Below the pieces are notes generated by a model. That model saw nothing but the letters and a program-made list of their open reading frames with translations. It did not search any database and was not told where the DNA came from. Source: an uncultured Clostridia bacterium (GTDB lineage: Bacteria; Bacillota; Clostridia; Christensenellales; UBA1242). Taken from it: DNA of 49,380 bases. How positions within the stretch are numbered: the stretch's first letter is position 1; every line of letters begins with the position of its first letter. Location: positions 1 to 49,380 of the forward strand of contig CALWTE010000019.1 in NCBI GenBank assembly GCA_944384375.1, written 5' to 3'. A program made the position numbers and the translations under genes. Positions 33,458 to 43,400 of this stretch are shown piece by piece.

Positions 33458-34123
33458 TTAATCTAGTTTTCTAATGTCGCAAGCGTCTTTAATCTTTACT
33501 GGGCCAACCCAGTTGCTTTTACTCTTTTCGCGTAATACTGGTACGCCAAAAGGAATACGGTCAAATGCCTTGTTGTAGTGTGGGAGTTTTTCTCTAATTA
33601 GCTGAATCACTTGTTGAGCATTGTCTACCGCCCAAATTCTGTCGTCAAAATCGTACCTAGGAGAATCGTCTAATTTTTTACCAGCAAGTTCTGCTCCCCA
33701 ACCGTCTGCATTTTTATAGGAAATAATCATACGCCCCATTTTCCATGCCATACTGATTTCACTCAAAGTACCGCTACCGCCACCGACAGCCACAACGACT
33801 TCGGAATTAGCAACAGTAATGTTGCGCGCCAAATCGGCTCCCGTAGGAATTACAATATCAGCAAAATCGTTGGCCGTGTAAGTGTCGTATGAAGGTAAAA
33901 TTGCAATGGTATCCCCTTCCTTATAATTATCGCTTGCGTGAGCGCCAGCAAAAGCGGCACGCATTACCCCTCTACCGCCACCAGATAGCACTCTAAATCC
34001 ATTATCAACTAGAGCCTTGCCTAATTCAAATGCAAGCCCCCATTTTGATTGTTCTAAATCTGTACAGTCGGGCAATGAGCAAGCCGCATTACCTATAACT
34101 GAAACTATTAAACGTCTTTCCAT
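33458..34123 (-). CDS. LOG/SLOG-family Rossmann protein (TIGR00725-like)
   Basis: The 221-residue protein has the SLOG fold: VSVIGNAA at the start, LSGGGRGVMRAAFAGAHA, and AVGGGSGTLSEISMAWKMGR in place of the PGGxGTxxE motif of cytokinin-type LOG hydrolases. The family includes nucleotide-processing enzymes and nucleotide sensors; the substrate here is not known. The start is the ATG at 34123 with GAGGT. It has no obvious operon partner. Confidence 0.8.
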   Translation of the reverse strand: MERRLIVSVIGNAACSLPDCTDLEQSKWGLAFELGKALVDNGFRVLSGGGRGVMRAAFAGAHASDNYKEGDTIAILPSYDTYTANDFADIVIPTGADLARNITVANSEVVVAVGGGSGTLSEISMAWKMGRMIISYKNADGWGAELAGKKLDDSPRYDFDDRIWAVDNAQQVIQLIREKLPHYNKAFDRIPFGVPVLREKSKSNWVGPVKIKDACDIRKLD

Positions 34124-34215
34124 AATTTGTTTACCTCGTAATATAATTTTAGACTGATAATATTAATTTTAACAAAATTTTTTAAAAAAGTACACTAAAA
34201 TAAGTAAAAAAATGT

Positions 34216-34260
34216 AAAAGACGTATTGTTTTACATAAAATATAAAATTAAACGTCTTTT
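34216..34260 (-). terminator. Long-loop terminator after cysS
   Basis: AAAAGACGT (34216-34224) pairs perfectly with ACGTCTTTT (34252-34260) around a 27-base AT-rich loop. The minus strand then reads TTTTACATTTTTTT. Confidence 0.6.
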
Positions 34261-34380
34261 CATTCATTATATTTACTATTGAAATTAATTCTTTATTTTA
34301 TTTATCATCAAAATATATTTTTAATTTTGATATTACAAATTAATTTAGCATTTATTATTTGCAATTTAATTTAAAATTTA

Positions 34381-35808
34381 CTATTTCAATCTAAAAGTTG
34401 TAGTACCGTCTTTGTTGTCTAAGATTTCCACATTCATAGCAAGTATTTTTGCCTTGATTTCGTCTGCTTTTGCGAAGTCTTTTACCTTACGATACGCGTT
34501 TCTCTCATCTATCAACTTCTGCACAATCTCTTGCCTATTATCTGCTTGCTTGTTTTCCAAAGTATCAAAACACTTGAAAATTTTGTTGATTTCCTTGAAA
34601 AAGTCCAAAATTTCGTCTTGATTTGCTTTATCAAACTCGTGATTTGTGATGCTTTGATTTGCTTCTTTAATAAAATCAAAAATGGCACTAATTGCGTTTG
34701 GTGTATTAAAGTCATCGTCCATTTCGGCAACAAATCTATCTTTTAGCGTATCCAAATTTGCACTAAGTGTTGCGTTATGCGTGTTGCCAACATTGTTTTG
34801 CAGATTAAACAAGAAATTGTCTATTCGCTCTAAACCAGCATTGCTAGCCGCCATTACGTCATCACCATATTTTATGGGTGAATTATAATGCCCAGACACA
34901 AAGAACCACCTTAGGCTCCTTGCACCCCATTTTTGCATAGCGTCTTCAATAGTTACAAAATTTCCTGCCGACTTACTCATTTTAGAGCCGTCTTGCGCTA
35001 AAAGCATTCCCGTGTGAACCCAGTAATTTGCGGGCATACCACAGCCTAAGGCTTGGCTCTGCGCAATCTCGTTTTCATGGTGTGGAAAGGCTAAATCTCG
35101 CCCGCCCCCGTGAATATCAAAATGGCTACCTAAATATTTGGTACTCATTACGGTACATTCTATATGCCAACCTGGATAACCTTCGCCCCACGGACTAGGC
35201 CAACGCAAAACAGATTTATCTTGCGCCTTTTTCCAAACGGTAAAATCATAGGGACTGTGCTTACCTGATTTTACTTCAATTCTTGCGCCCGCATTGAGAG
35301 CGTCAAGCGTGTTTCCACTCAAAATACCGTAATTTTTAATTTTAGTTACATCACAATAAACGTCGCCGTCTAATTCATACGCAAAGCCTGAATCAATCAT
35401 TTTTTGCACGGCGGTAATTATATCTAAAATATGTCCTGTAGCGCGCGGAGAAATATTCGGCCTTGCGCAACGCAAACTATCAAGATAGTACCACATTGCA
35501 CGAATATTCATATCCACAAGTTCCATAGGGTGAACGTGCATTTCGTTTGCCTTTAATTGAATTTTATCTTCGCCCTGGTCTGCGTCCCCCACTATACTAC
35601 CAGCATCGGTGATATTACGTACGTAAAAAACTTTGTAGCCCTTAAATTCTAGATATTCCTTTATCACGTCATAAGCAACATAAGTGCGAGCATGCCCCAA
35701 ATGTGGTGGCATATACACAGTTACCCCACAAACATACATACGCACTTCATTTGGCGTAATCGTTTTAAAATCTTCCTTAGATTTGCTAAGAGTATTATAA
35801 ATTTTCAT
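34381..35808 (-). CDS. cysS: Cysteinyl-tRNA synthetase
   Basis: CysS charges tRNA-Cys. The 475-residue class I enzyme has YVCGVTVYMPPHLGHART with zinc Cys27 and the HLGH signature (36-39), the zinc residues in WHIECTVMS and HGGGRDLAFPHHENEIAQS, and KMSKS at about 268-272. A C-terminal helical tRNA-binding domain follows. The start is the ATG at 35808 with AGGGGAT. It lies 10 bp downstream of the ABC-F gene. Confidence 0.97.
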   Translation of the reverse strand: MKIYNTLSKSKEDFKTITPNEVRMYVCGVTVYMPPHLGHARTYVAYDVIKEYLEFKGYKVFYVRNITDAGSIVGDADQGEDKIQLKANEMHVHPMELVDMNIRAMWYYLDSLRCARPNISPRATGHILDIITAVQKMIDSGFAYELDGDVYCDVTKIKNYGILSGNTLDALNAGARIEVKSGKHSPYDFTVWKKAQDKSVLRWPSPWGEGYPGWHIECTVMSTKYLGSHFDIHGGGRDLAFPHHENEIAQSQALGCGMPANYWVHTGMLLAQDGSKMSKSAGNFVTIEDAMQKWGARSLRWFFVSGHYNSPIKYGDDVMAASNAGLERIDNFLFNLQNNVGNTHNATLSANLDTLKDRFVAEMDDDFNTPNAISAIFDFIKEANQSITNHEFDKANQDEILDFFKEINKIFKCFDTLENKQADNRQEIVQKLIDERNAYRKVKDFAKADEIKAKILAMNVEILDNKDGTTTFRLK

Positions 35809-35817
35809 TCTTATCCC

Positions 35818-37413
35818 CTATTTTAACTTTTTTTGCTCTAAATATTCGTCATAGGTACACATTCTATCAATTAGTTTACCGTCTTTTATTTCAAACACAC
35901 GGTTACATACACTTTGAATCAACTCGTGGTCGTGCGAACTAAACACCAGCACACCCTTAAAGTCCTTTAATCCTTCGTTAAGTGCGGTAATGCTTTCCAA
36001 ATCAAGGTGGTTAGTCGGTTGGTCTAGTATAAGCACGTTTGAGCCCATAACCATAAGGCGAGAGAACATACAACGCACCTTTTCCCCACCAGATAGAACC
36101 TTTACTTTTTTAAGGTTGTCATCGCCACTAAATAGCATTCTACCTAAAAAGCCACGCAAATATGTAACATCACGCTCTTTACTGAATTGTGCTAACCACT
36201 CTGTAATATTTAAATCATTTTCAAAGAAACTAGATGTATCTTTTGGCAAACTGCCCTTTTGTACCGTCGTACCCCATTTAACTGAACCAGAGTAATCGGT
36301 GTCAGCAATTTCGCCCGAAATGATAGCAAGCAAGGCAGAAACTGCGTTTTCGTTCTCGCCTAACACGACTACTTTATCATCTTTATTAATTCTAAATGAA
36401 ATATCGTCTAGCAAAACTTTGCCGTCGTGCTCGTAATGTAATTTATTAACTTCCAAAATGTCTTTGCCTAACTCTCTCTCAAACTTAAAGTTAATATATG
36501 GATACTTTCTGTTTGAAACAGGTAATTGCTCAATTTGAATTTTATCTAGCATCTTCTTTCTACTGGTGGCTTGTTTTGCCAAAGATTTCTTCGCACCAAA
36601 ACGGCGAATAAATTCTTTTAATTCTTCAATGCGTTTTTCTTTCTTTTTGTTTTCTTGCTTCATTTGTTGGAGCATTAACTGGCTAGACTCGTACCAAAAG
36701 TCGTAGTTGCCTGGCCACATATTTATTTTACCGTAATCAATATCCACTGTATATGTACAAACAGTGTTCAAAAAGTGTCTATCGTGAGAAACTACAATAA
36801 CCGTGCCTGGATAGTTAATAATAAATTCTTCTAGCCACTCGATACTTTCTGCATCCATATGGTTTGTAGGTTCGTCTAATAATAATATGTCAGGAGTGCC
36901 AAAAAGTGCTTGTGCTAACATAACTTTTACTTTGATAGAACCGTTTTGTTCGCTCATTAGCCCATAATGCAAACTCTCAGGCACGCCTAAGCCGTTAAGT
37001 AGTTTAGCGGCATCAAGTTCCGCATCCCAACCATTCATTTCGGCAAACTCGCTCTCTAATTCGGCGGCTTTATTCCCGTCTTCCTCCGAAAAGTCTGGCT
37101 TTGCGTACAAGGCTTCCTTTTCTTTCATAATCTCATAAAGACGTTTATTGCCCATTATTACGGTATCCATAACTGTATATTCGTCAAAGGCAAAATGGTC
37201 CTGCCTAAGTACTGAAATTCGCTCTTGTGGCGGAATATCTACACTACCCTTGCTCGGCTCTAAATCACCGCTCAAAACTTTTAAAAATGTAGATTTGCCC
37301 GCTCCATTTGCCCCTATTACACCGTAGCAGTTGCCCGGAGTGAATTTCAAATTTACGTCTTTAAATAACGGTGCTCCACCGAAAGACAATTCCATATCGG
37401 TTATTGTTATCAT
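35818..37413 (-). CDS. ABC-F ATPase (YkpA/YbiT type) with altered second ATP site
   Basis: ABC-F proteins have two ABC domains and no membrane part and act on the ribosome. This 531-residue protein has a normal first domain: GANGAGKS (34-41), the linker region with KKKEKRIEELKEF, and LLLDEPTNHMD. In the second domain the Walker A reads LGENENAVSALL, without the GKS/T (about residue 351), and Walker B is LILDQPTNHLD with Gln in place of the catalytic Glu (about 462-469), although LSGGEKVR is intact. This fits a translation-factor subgroup rather than drug resistance. The start is the ATG at 37413 with AAGGAGT. Confidence 0.92.
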   Translation of the reverse strand: MITITDMELSFGGAPLFKDVNLKFTPGNCYGVIGANGAGKSTFLKVLSGDLEPSKGSVDIPPQERISVLRQDHFAFDEYTVMDTVIMGNKRLYEIMKEKEALYAKPDFSEEDGNKAAELESEFAEMNGWDAELDAAKLLNGLGVPESLHYGLMSEQNGSIKVKVMLAQALFGTPDILLLDEPTNHMDAESIEWLEEFIINYPGTVIVVSHDRHFLNTVCTYTVDIDYGKINMWPGNYDFWYESSQLMLQQMKQENKKKEKRIEELKEFIRRFGAKKSLAKQATSRKKMLDKIQIEQLPVSNRKYPYINFKFERELGKDILEVNKLHYEHDGKVLLDDISFRINKDDKVVVLGENENAVSALLAIISGEIADTDYSGSVKWGTTVQKGSLPKDTSSFFENDLNITEWLAQFSKERDVTYLRGFLGRMLFSGDDNLKKVKVLSGGEKVRCMFSRLMVMGSNVLILDQPTNHLDLESITALNEGLKDFKGVLVFSSHDHELIQSVCNRVFEIKDGKLIDRMCTYDEYLEQKKLK

Positions 37414-37469
37414 AATAATTACTCCTTGAAAAATTTTTCCTAAGAAATAAAAAGTACCGCTACAAACTA

Positions 37470-37512
37470 AGTACTATGCAAGTACTATGCAAGTACTATG
37501 CATATATTATGC
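37470..37512. repeat. Three tandem 11-bp units of the dispersed repeat
   Basis: AGTACTATGCA occurs three times head to tail (37470-37480, 37481-37491, 37492-37502), followed by a degenerate TATATTATGC. The unit is the core half-site of the palindromic repeat found at 2561, 31939 and 49220. It lies in the 204-bp gap between aspS and the ABC-F gene. Confidence 0.9.
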
Positions 37513-37617
37513 TTTCATTTTGCGAATACTTTTGTTTTAAAAATCTAGTTTTTTATAATTCCATATTAAAAAGCAAAAATGCAATTAATTTTTCAAAATT
37601 AAAAAATTTCTGCCCTA

Positions 37618-39369
37618 TTATTTATCTTTTATGTCAATTTTAATGCTTAGTTCGGCTAATTGTTTAGGACTAACTACGCTAGGTGCGTCCATAAGTGGGT
37701 CATATGCAGATTTGTTTAATGGGAATGCGATTACTTCCCTAACGTTTGGCTCGTCTAGAATTAACATAATACTACGGTCAATACCTAATGCCATACCTGC
37801 GTGTGGTGGCGCACCGTACTGGAACGCATTGTATAAAGCGCCAAAACGTTTCTTACAATCTTCTTCTGTATAGCCTACAACTTCCATAAGTTTTAGCATT
37901 ACGCGTGGATCGTGGTTACGCTCTGCCCCACTCAACAATTCTACACCGTTACATACTAAGTCAAATTGTTTTGCAGTTAACTCTAATGCGTTTTCCTTAG
38001 TTAAATTCTCTACATCTCCGTCTGGTTTGTTAAATGGGTTGTGGCAGAATTGCAATACCCCTTCGTCATCTAATTCATACATAGGGAAATCAGTTATCCA
38101 ACAGAATTCAAACTTATTTTCATCGCAAAGATTTAATTCTTCGCCCAAAAGGTTACGTAGCATACCGCTTAATTTTGTAGCAATGCTCGGCTTGTTTGCA
38201 ATAAGGAAAATACTAGTGCCTTCCCTTGCTTGTAAGATTTCGGTAAGTTGTGATTTTTCTTCATCACTCAAAAACTTAGCAATAGGGCTGTTGAATTCAT
38301 TGTTTGCCTCTACCTTAATCCACGCAAGACCTTTACTACCTAAATCAACCATTTTAGTAGTTAAATTATCGTAAAAACTACGAGGTTTGCCTGCGATATC
38401 GTGAACTGCGATTGCCTTAACTGTACTTCCACGGAAGGCATTAAAGTTAGTATTTTCAAAAACTTTGGTTACGTCTTTTACTTCTAATGGGTTACGCAAA
38501 TCAGGCTTGTCTGTACCGTATCTCTCCATACTTTCTTTAAACGGAATGCGTCTAAAAGGTGCTTTACTAACTTCCTTTTTGCCGAATTTTTTGAACAATT
38601 CATAGAAAACCTTTTCGCCAACTTCAAACATATCTTCTTGAACGGCAAAACACATTTCCATATCTAACTGATAGAATTCACCCGCTGCCCTATCTGCTCT
38701 AGCGTCTTCATCTCTAAAACAAGGTGCTATTTGGAAGTACCTATCAAAGCCACCTACCATTAGCAACTGCTTAAACATTTGCGGTGCTTGTGGTAATGCA
38801 TAGAACTTGCCTGGGTGCTGACGAGCAGGAACAAGGAAGCATCTAGCACCCTCTGGACTGTCTGCACTCAAAATAGGTGTAGCAATCTCTGTAAAGCCCA
38901 AATCTTCCATAGTGCGTCTTAAAAATGAGTTAATATTACTACGCAAAATTATGTTTTGATAAACTTCGGGGTTACGCAAGTCCAAAAACCTATATTTAGA
39001 ACGTACGTCTTCACGAATTTTCTTGCTTTCGTCTATTTCAAAAGGTAATGGCTGTAATACTGGGCCTAATAAATCTACGGTGTCTGCCACAATTTCAATT
39101 TCACCCGTGTGCAATTTTGGGTTGATATTTTCTTCGCCACGAGAAGTTACTTTCCCGCTAACAGAAATAACTGCTTCCCTAGTTACACCTTTAATTAACG
39201 AATCGTCTTCTACTACGATTTGCACAATACCAGACTGGTCTCTTAAATCTATAAAGGTAATACCGCCGTGGTCTCTAATTGTTGCCACCCAGCCTGCTAC
39301 TTTTACAGTCTGCCCCTCCATTTTTTTACTTATTTCATCACATTTGTATGAACGAAAAGTCGTTTGCAT
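37618..39369 (-). CDS. aspS: Aspartyl-tRNA synthetase
   Basis: AspS charges tRNA-Asp. The 583-residue class II enzyme has an N-terminal OB-fold (about 1-110; GWVATIRDHGGITFIDLRD), motif 2 around FRDEDARADRAAGEFYQLD, the bacterial GAD insert (about 290-420), and motif 3 GMALGIDRSIMLI (about 535-547). The start is the ATG at 39369 with AGGAG. It is the last minus-strand gene before the divergent cmk. Confidence 0.97.
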   Translation of the reverse strand: MQTTFRSYKCDEISKKMEGQTVKVAGWVATIRDHGGITFIDLRDQSGIVQIVVEDDSLIKGVTREAVISVSGKVTSRGEENINPKLHTGEIEIVADTVDLLGPVLQPLPFEIDESKKIREDVRSKYRFLDLRNPEVYQNIILRSNINSFLRRTMEDLGFTEIATPILSADSPEGARCFLVPARQHPGKFYALPQAPQMFKQLLMVGGFDRYFQIAPCFRDEDARADRAAGEFYQLDMEMCFAVQEDMFEVGEKVFYELFKKFGKKEVSKAPFRRIPFKESMERYGTDKPDLRNPLEVKDVTKVFENTNFNAFRGSTVKAIAVHDIAGKPRSFYDNLTTKMVDLGSKGLAWIKVEANNEFNSPIAKFLSDEEKSQLTEILQAREGTSIFLIANKPSIATKLSGMLRNLLGEELNLCDENKFEFCWITDFPMYELDDEGVLQFCHNPFNKPDGDVENLTKENALELTAKQFDLVCNGVELLSGAERNHDPRVMLKLMEVVGYTEEDCKKRFGALYNAFQYGAPPHAGMALGIDRSIMLILDEPNVREVIAFPLNKSAYDPLMDAPSVVSPKQLAELSIKIDIKDK

Positions 39370-39532
39370 TTATTTTCATCTCCTAAAAAATTAAGTTAGT
39401 GTTTATAAATTATAACCTAAATCAAAACAAATTTCAAGTAATATAAGTTAAATAGTGGTAAATTCTTAATAGAAAAATACCATTTTTACGCAAAATTAAC
39501 AAACTCACCTAAACAAAAAGCAATTAAAAAAG

Positions 39533-39561
39533 TTGCCTAAATGAAAAATGTATGTTATACT
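39533..39561 (+). promoter_or_regulatory. Sigma-A promoter of cmk
   Basis: TTGCCT (39533-39538) and TATACT (39556-39561) are separated by exactly 17 bp, ahead of cmk and clear of the aspS start on the other strand. Confidence 0.7.
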
Positions 39562-39593
39562 AGCAAAATTTCAATTTGGGGAGCAAAAGAAAA

Positions 39594-40355
39594 ATGGCAA
39601 ATTTCACTACTAAAAAAATTTCTGTAGCAATGGACGGCCCCGCTAGTGCTGGCAAGTCTAGTATTGCCCGAGTTTTAGCCGATGATTTAGGTTTTTTATA
39701 TCTTAGCACGGGCGAATTATACCGCAGTTTTACCTACGCTTGTCTAAATAATGGATACTATGTAACCAGCCCTGAAACTCTCCTAGCTGTTTTGCGTCAT
39801 CTTGATTTTTCTTATAATGTAATTGACACTCAGCAAGGCAAAAGGCTACAAGTTGCGCTAAACAAAAAAGATATTACCCCCTATCTTCACGAAAAAAATA
39901 TTAGTAAATTCACACCAAAAGTGGCTTGTTACCCAAACATTAGGGCTTATTTTAGGCAAATTCAACAAGACTTAGCAACAAATTACGATATAGTTATGGA
40001 GGGGCGCGACATTTGCTCAGTAGTGCTTCCCGATGCTACATTCAAATTTTACATTGATGCATCTCCCGAAGCTCGAGCAAGCAGACGTTGTAAACAGTTA
40101 AACGACATTTCAAATTACGATAAAGTATTAGCAGAAATTAAACAACGTGATAAATTAGATATGGAACGTGAAACCTGTCCATTAAAAGCATATTCAGCCG
40201 ATACGCACGACGATATAGTTTATATTGATACCTCCTATAAAACACTACCCGAAAGCATTGATACTGTAAAGACAATAGTGCAACAAGGTTTAGACAAAAT
40301 CAATTTAGATAACACACAACAAAAAAGCACTCAGTTAGAAAAGCAAAGTTTTTAA
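39594..40355 (+). CDS. cmk: Cytidylate kinase
   Basis: Cmk phosphorylates CMP and dCMP. The 253-residue protein has the P-loop AMDGPASAGKSSIARVLA, a substrate segment STGELYRSFTYA where the family has DTGAMYRA, VMEGRDICSVVLPDATFKFYIDASPEARA, and a C-terminal helix. The STGELYRS change (Asp to Ser) is slightly unusual. The start is the ATG at 39594 with GGGGAG; a TTG six codons earlier overlaps that site. The C-terminal Gln/Ser-rich tail ends within the terminator. Confidence 0.9.
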   Translation: MANFTTKKISVAMDGPASAGKSSIARVLADDLGFLYLSTGELYRSFTYACLNNGYYVTSPETLLAVLRHLDFSYNVIDTQQGKRLQVALNKKDITPYLHEKNISKFTPKVACYPNIRAYFRQIQQDLATNYDIVMEGRDICSVVLPDATFKFYIDASPEARASRRCKQLNDISNYDKVLAEIKQRDKLDMERETCPLKAYSADTHDDIVYIDTSYKTLPESIDTVKTIVQQGLDKINLDNTQQKSTQLEKQSF

Positions 40356-40386
40356 AACTTTTTAACAAAAAGTAGTGCTTTTTTTG
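40321..40386 (+). terminator. Long two-stem terminator after cmk
   Basis: AAAAAAGCACT (40321-40331) pairs with AGTGCTTTTTT (40374-40384). Inside, AAAGTTTT pairs with AAAACTTT (40345-40361). The structure contains the last codons and the stop of cmk. Confidence 0.65.
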
Positions 40387-40420
40387 TATTTTTTTGTTAC
40401 AATATAAAGTGATTCTATAA

Positions 40421-40444
40421 AAAAGGCATTATAAAAGGCATTAT
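40421..40444 (+). repeat. Perfect 12-bp tandem duplication carrying the helicase ribosome site
   Basis: AAAAGGCATTAT occurs twice in a row, ending two bases before the ATG of the helicase gene. AAAGG in the second copy serves as a weak ribosome site. Confidence 0.8.
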
Positions 40445-40446
40445 AA

Positions 40447-43400
40447 ATGAAATCTATTTACACTTATTATAAAGAAAGGCTCATTGAAATCAGCGGCAAA
40501 AACCGTAGTTTGTACTCTAGAAAAATTAGTAAAAAATACGCGTACGACATAGGTAAAATTTTAGACGGTGACTATGATACCATAAATGAATTTTTAGAAT
40601 TTTTGTGGAAAGAAAAGCGCTACTCATTCCCTATTATAAGGTCTGAAGATAAGGCTAGACTATATAAAACCTTAGGCGTTGAGCATAAACTTTCTAAAAG
40701 TTATGCTGATTTAGAAAAACTAGAAGGCAAAGAAAAGAGCAGTGCTGCACTTAAACTAGAACGTACACGCAGAGATGAAACAAAGCGAGCAATCAGTGCA
40801 CAAGTTACTGCACTGAAAAACTTGAAACGTGAAATTGAAGAATTCGCAAAAGAGACAGGCAGATATGAGTTATATATAGGTTATCCTTTTGTGCAAGGTG
40901 GTTTGAATAAAGATACCGTAATAAAAGCGCCCTTGCTTCTTTTCCCTATTACTATTGAAATTGCAGATGAAAATACTGTAGAAGTTGAAATTAAACGAGA
41001 CGAACCAGTGCAATTAAACAAAGTATTCTGTCTAGCATACGCTAAGCAACACAGGTTAAACCTTGAAGAAATGGATATGGAATTTAATGGTAGCATTGCT
41101 TCAAAATTTAAAAATATTAATGCTGTCGTTGAATATATGCGTAAGTTCGGCTTTAAAATTGCTTATAGCGCAAGAAAAGGTTTATTTGACTTTGAGCGGG
41201 GCAAAGAACCTAGTATTCACGATGCTATGGAAGTTAAACACTACTGCGTAATGGGACGTTTCCCTCTAGCAAATTCTATATATAATGACTACACCCTTTT
41301 AGAAAAGAAAAAACTTACTAACGAAGCAATAGACGAACTACTTTACGCAAAAAAACCTAAGAAAAACAAAAAAGTTGATGACAGATTGTTTGTTGTGGGT
41401 AACCTTGACTATGCACAAGAAAATGCAATTTCTAACCTTAATACAAATGGTAATATAGTTATTTATGGTCCCCCTGGAACAGGTAAATCTCAAACCATTG
41501 TAAATATAATTACCGATGCCATTTGCAAGCACAAGCGAGTACTAGTCGTATCGCAAAAGAAAGCAGCGCTTGACGTAGTTTTCAACAGATTAGGGACATT
41601 AAATGACAAAGTTATGTTTTTAATTGACCCTGAAAAAAGCAGAAATCAATTCTACGACCGCACAAAAATTGCGCATCAAGAATTAATGAATTACAAACCT
41701 ACCCATAGCAAAGACAATTACGAAGATTTGGCAAATAAAATTAGTGCTGAAACCGCCGAGTTAGAGACGATTTCTAACACTTTATTTACTACGACCCCAT
41801 TTGGACTAACTCTACAAGAAATGTACGCAAATTCGGTAGTATTGGGCAAAAATAGTTATGATTACACAATTTACCAAAATATGCTAAACAGCCCTGAAAT
41901 TTTGGAGATGAATTACCCTATTTTAAGCGAGAGTTTAAGGGTTATAAACGAGAAAAATAAAGCCGAACTGTATTACAAATTTATTGAATCTAAAAAGACA
42001 AATCCTTTTATAGACAGTCTAAAAGACGATGTGGAATTCCATGTAATTAACCAAACAAAAGCAAGGCTACAGAAACTGCTTTCTTCACGTATTCCGCCTT
42101 TTAACTTCTCTAAATACCCAAATTCTAGGCAATTAATTTCGTATTATGTAGATAAAAAACTTGATGTTACACAATTAAAACCTTTGGCAAAATTTGTTTC
42201 AAAAGACAAATATCCTAAAACTTACAAAACACTATCTGCTAGTTATGTGCTTTTCCCTATTTACCCTTTTGTAAAGTCTAGTATAAATAAAAAAGAACAA
42301 AACATTGAAAACGAGTTTGAACGCACTATAAAAGCCATTGAATCTTATACGCAAGATTTTGAATTTTTGCGCGAAGTCCTAACCGATACGGGCTATGCAA
42401 ATATGGTTGATTATGTGCTAAACGGCAACACTTTTTACTTGCGTTTGCTATATAATGCGTTAGATAATTATGTAGAATTTAGAGATTTAAACTTGACTCT
42501 TAGTCAATTAACTGATGAAGAAAAGACCATTCTAAACTTTGCATATAAAAATACGGACACAAAGGCACGTTACTTAGAAACTTTATCTAAGTTACTCTCT
42601 ATCCGCATTTATCATGAGATTACTCAAATTGAGAATTCAAAAAGCGAAGAACTGTCAAAAATTATTGATTATGAAAATGCTAAAAATAGAATTATATCTC
42701 TAAAAGCAGAGCAAAACGCCGTTTCACGTGCTATTTGCGTGGAAAGTTTTAAAGATGATTATTTAGAGAAATTTGAGAAATCGCCCGACAACAAAAACTA
42801 CTTATATCAAATCAACAAACAGCAAAATCAATGGCCTATTAGGAAGTTTATGGAAGTGTATGGCGAGTATATGCTAGATTTATTCCCTTGCTGGCTACTC
42901 AGTCCTGAGAGCGTATGTACTATTCTACCGCTTACACGCAACCTATTTGATATTGTTATCTTTGACGAAGCCTCACAGGTATTTATTGAGAACACTTTGC
43001 CCGTTATATTCCGTGGTAAAAATATCGTAGTTGCGGGTGACTCAAAGCAGTTACGCCCTACTTCTACCTTTATGAAAAGGTATTTAGGTGGAGATGCTGA
43101 TGACGATTTAGATTATTCCACTCAAGAAGCACTAGAAGTTGAGAGTCTATTAGACTTGGCAATGACACGTTACACAAGTGCGCACCTAACCTACCATTAC
43201 CGAAGCAAAAATGAAGAATTAATCAATTATTCAAACTACTTGTTCTATGACGGCAGGCTAGAAATTGCTCCAAACACTACTAAAAACATAGGTAAAAAGC
43301 CTATTCAACGCATAAAGGTAAATGGTACGTGGATAGACAGGAAAAACCTTGCCGAAGCGAAAGCCGTAGTTGACGTGTTAAAGAAGATTTTTTCTACACG

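Noticed and set aside
35809..35830. T-box or other riboswitch for cysS or aspS
   Set aside because: There is no room before cysS (10-bp gap) and no T-box sequence in the 224-bp region above aspS.
37470..37512. Possible CRISPR array
   Set aside because: The units are 11 bp with no spacers, so this is a simple tandem repeat.
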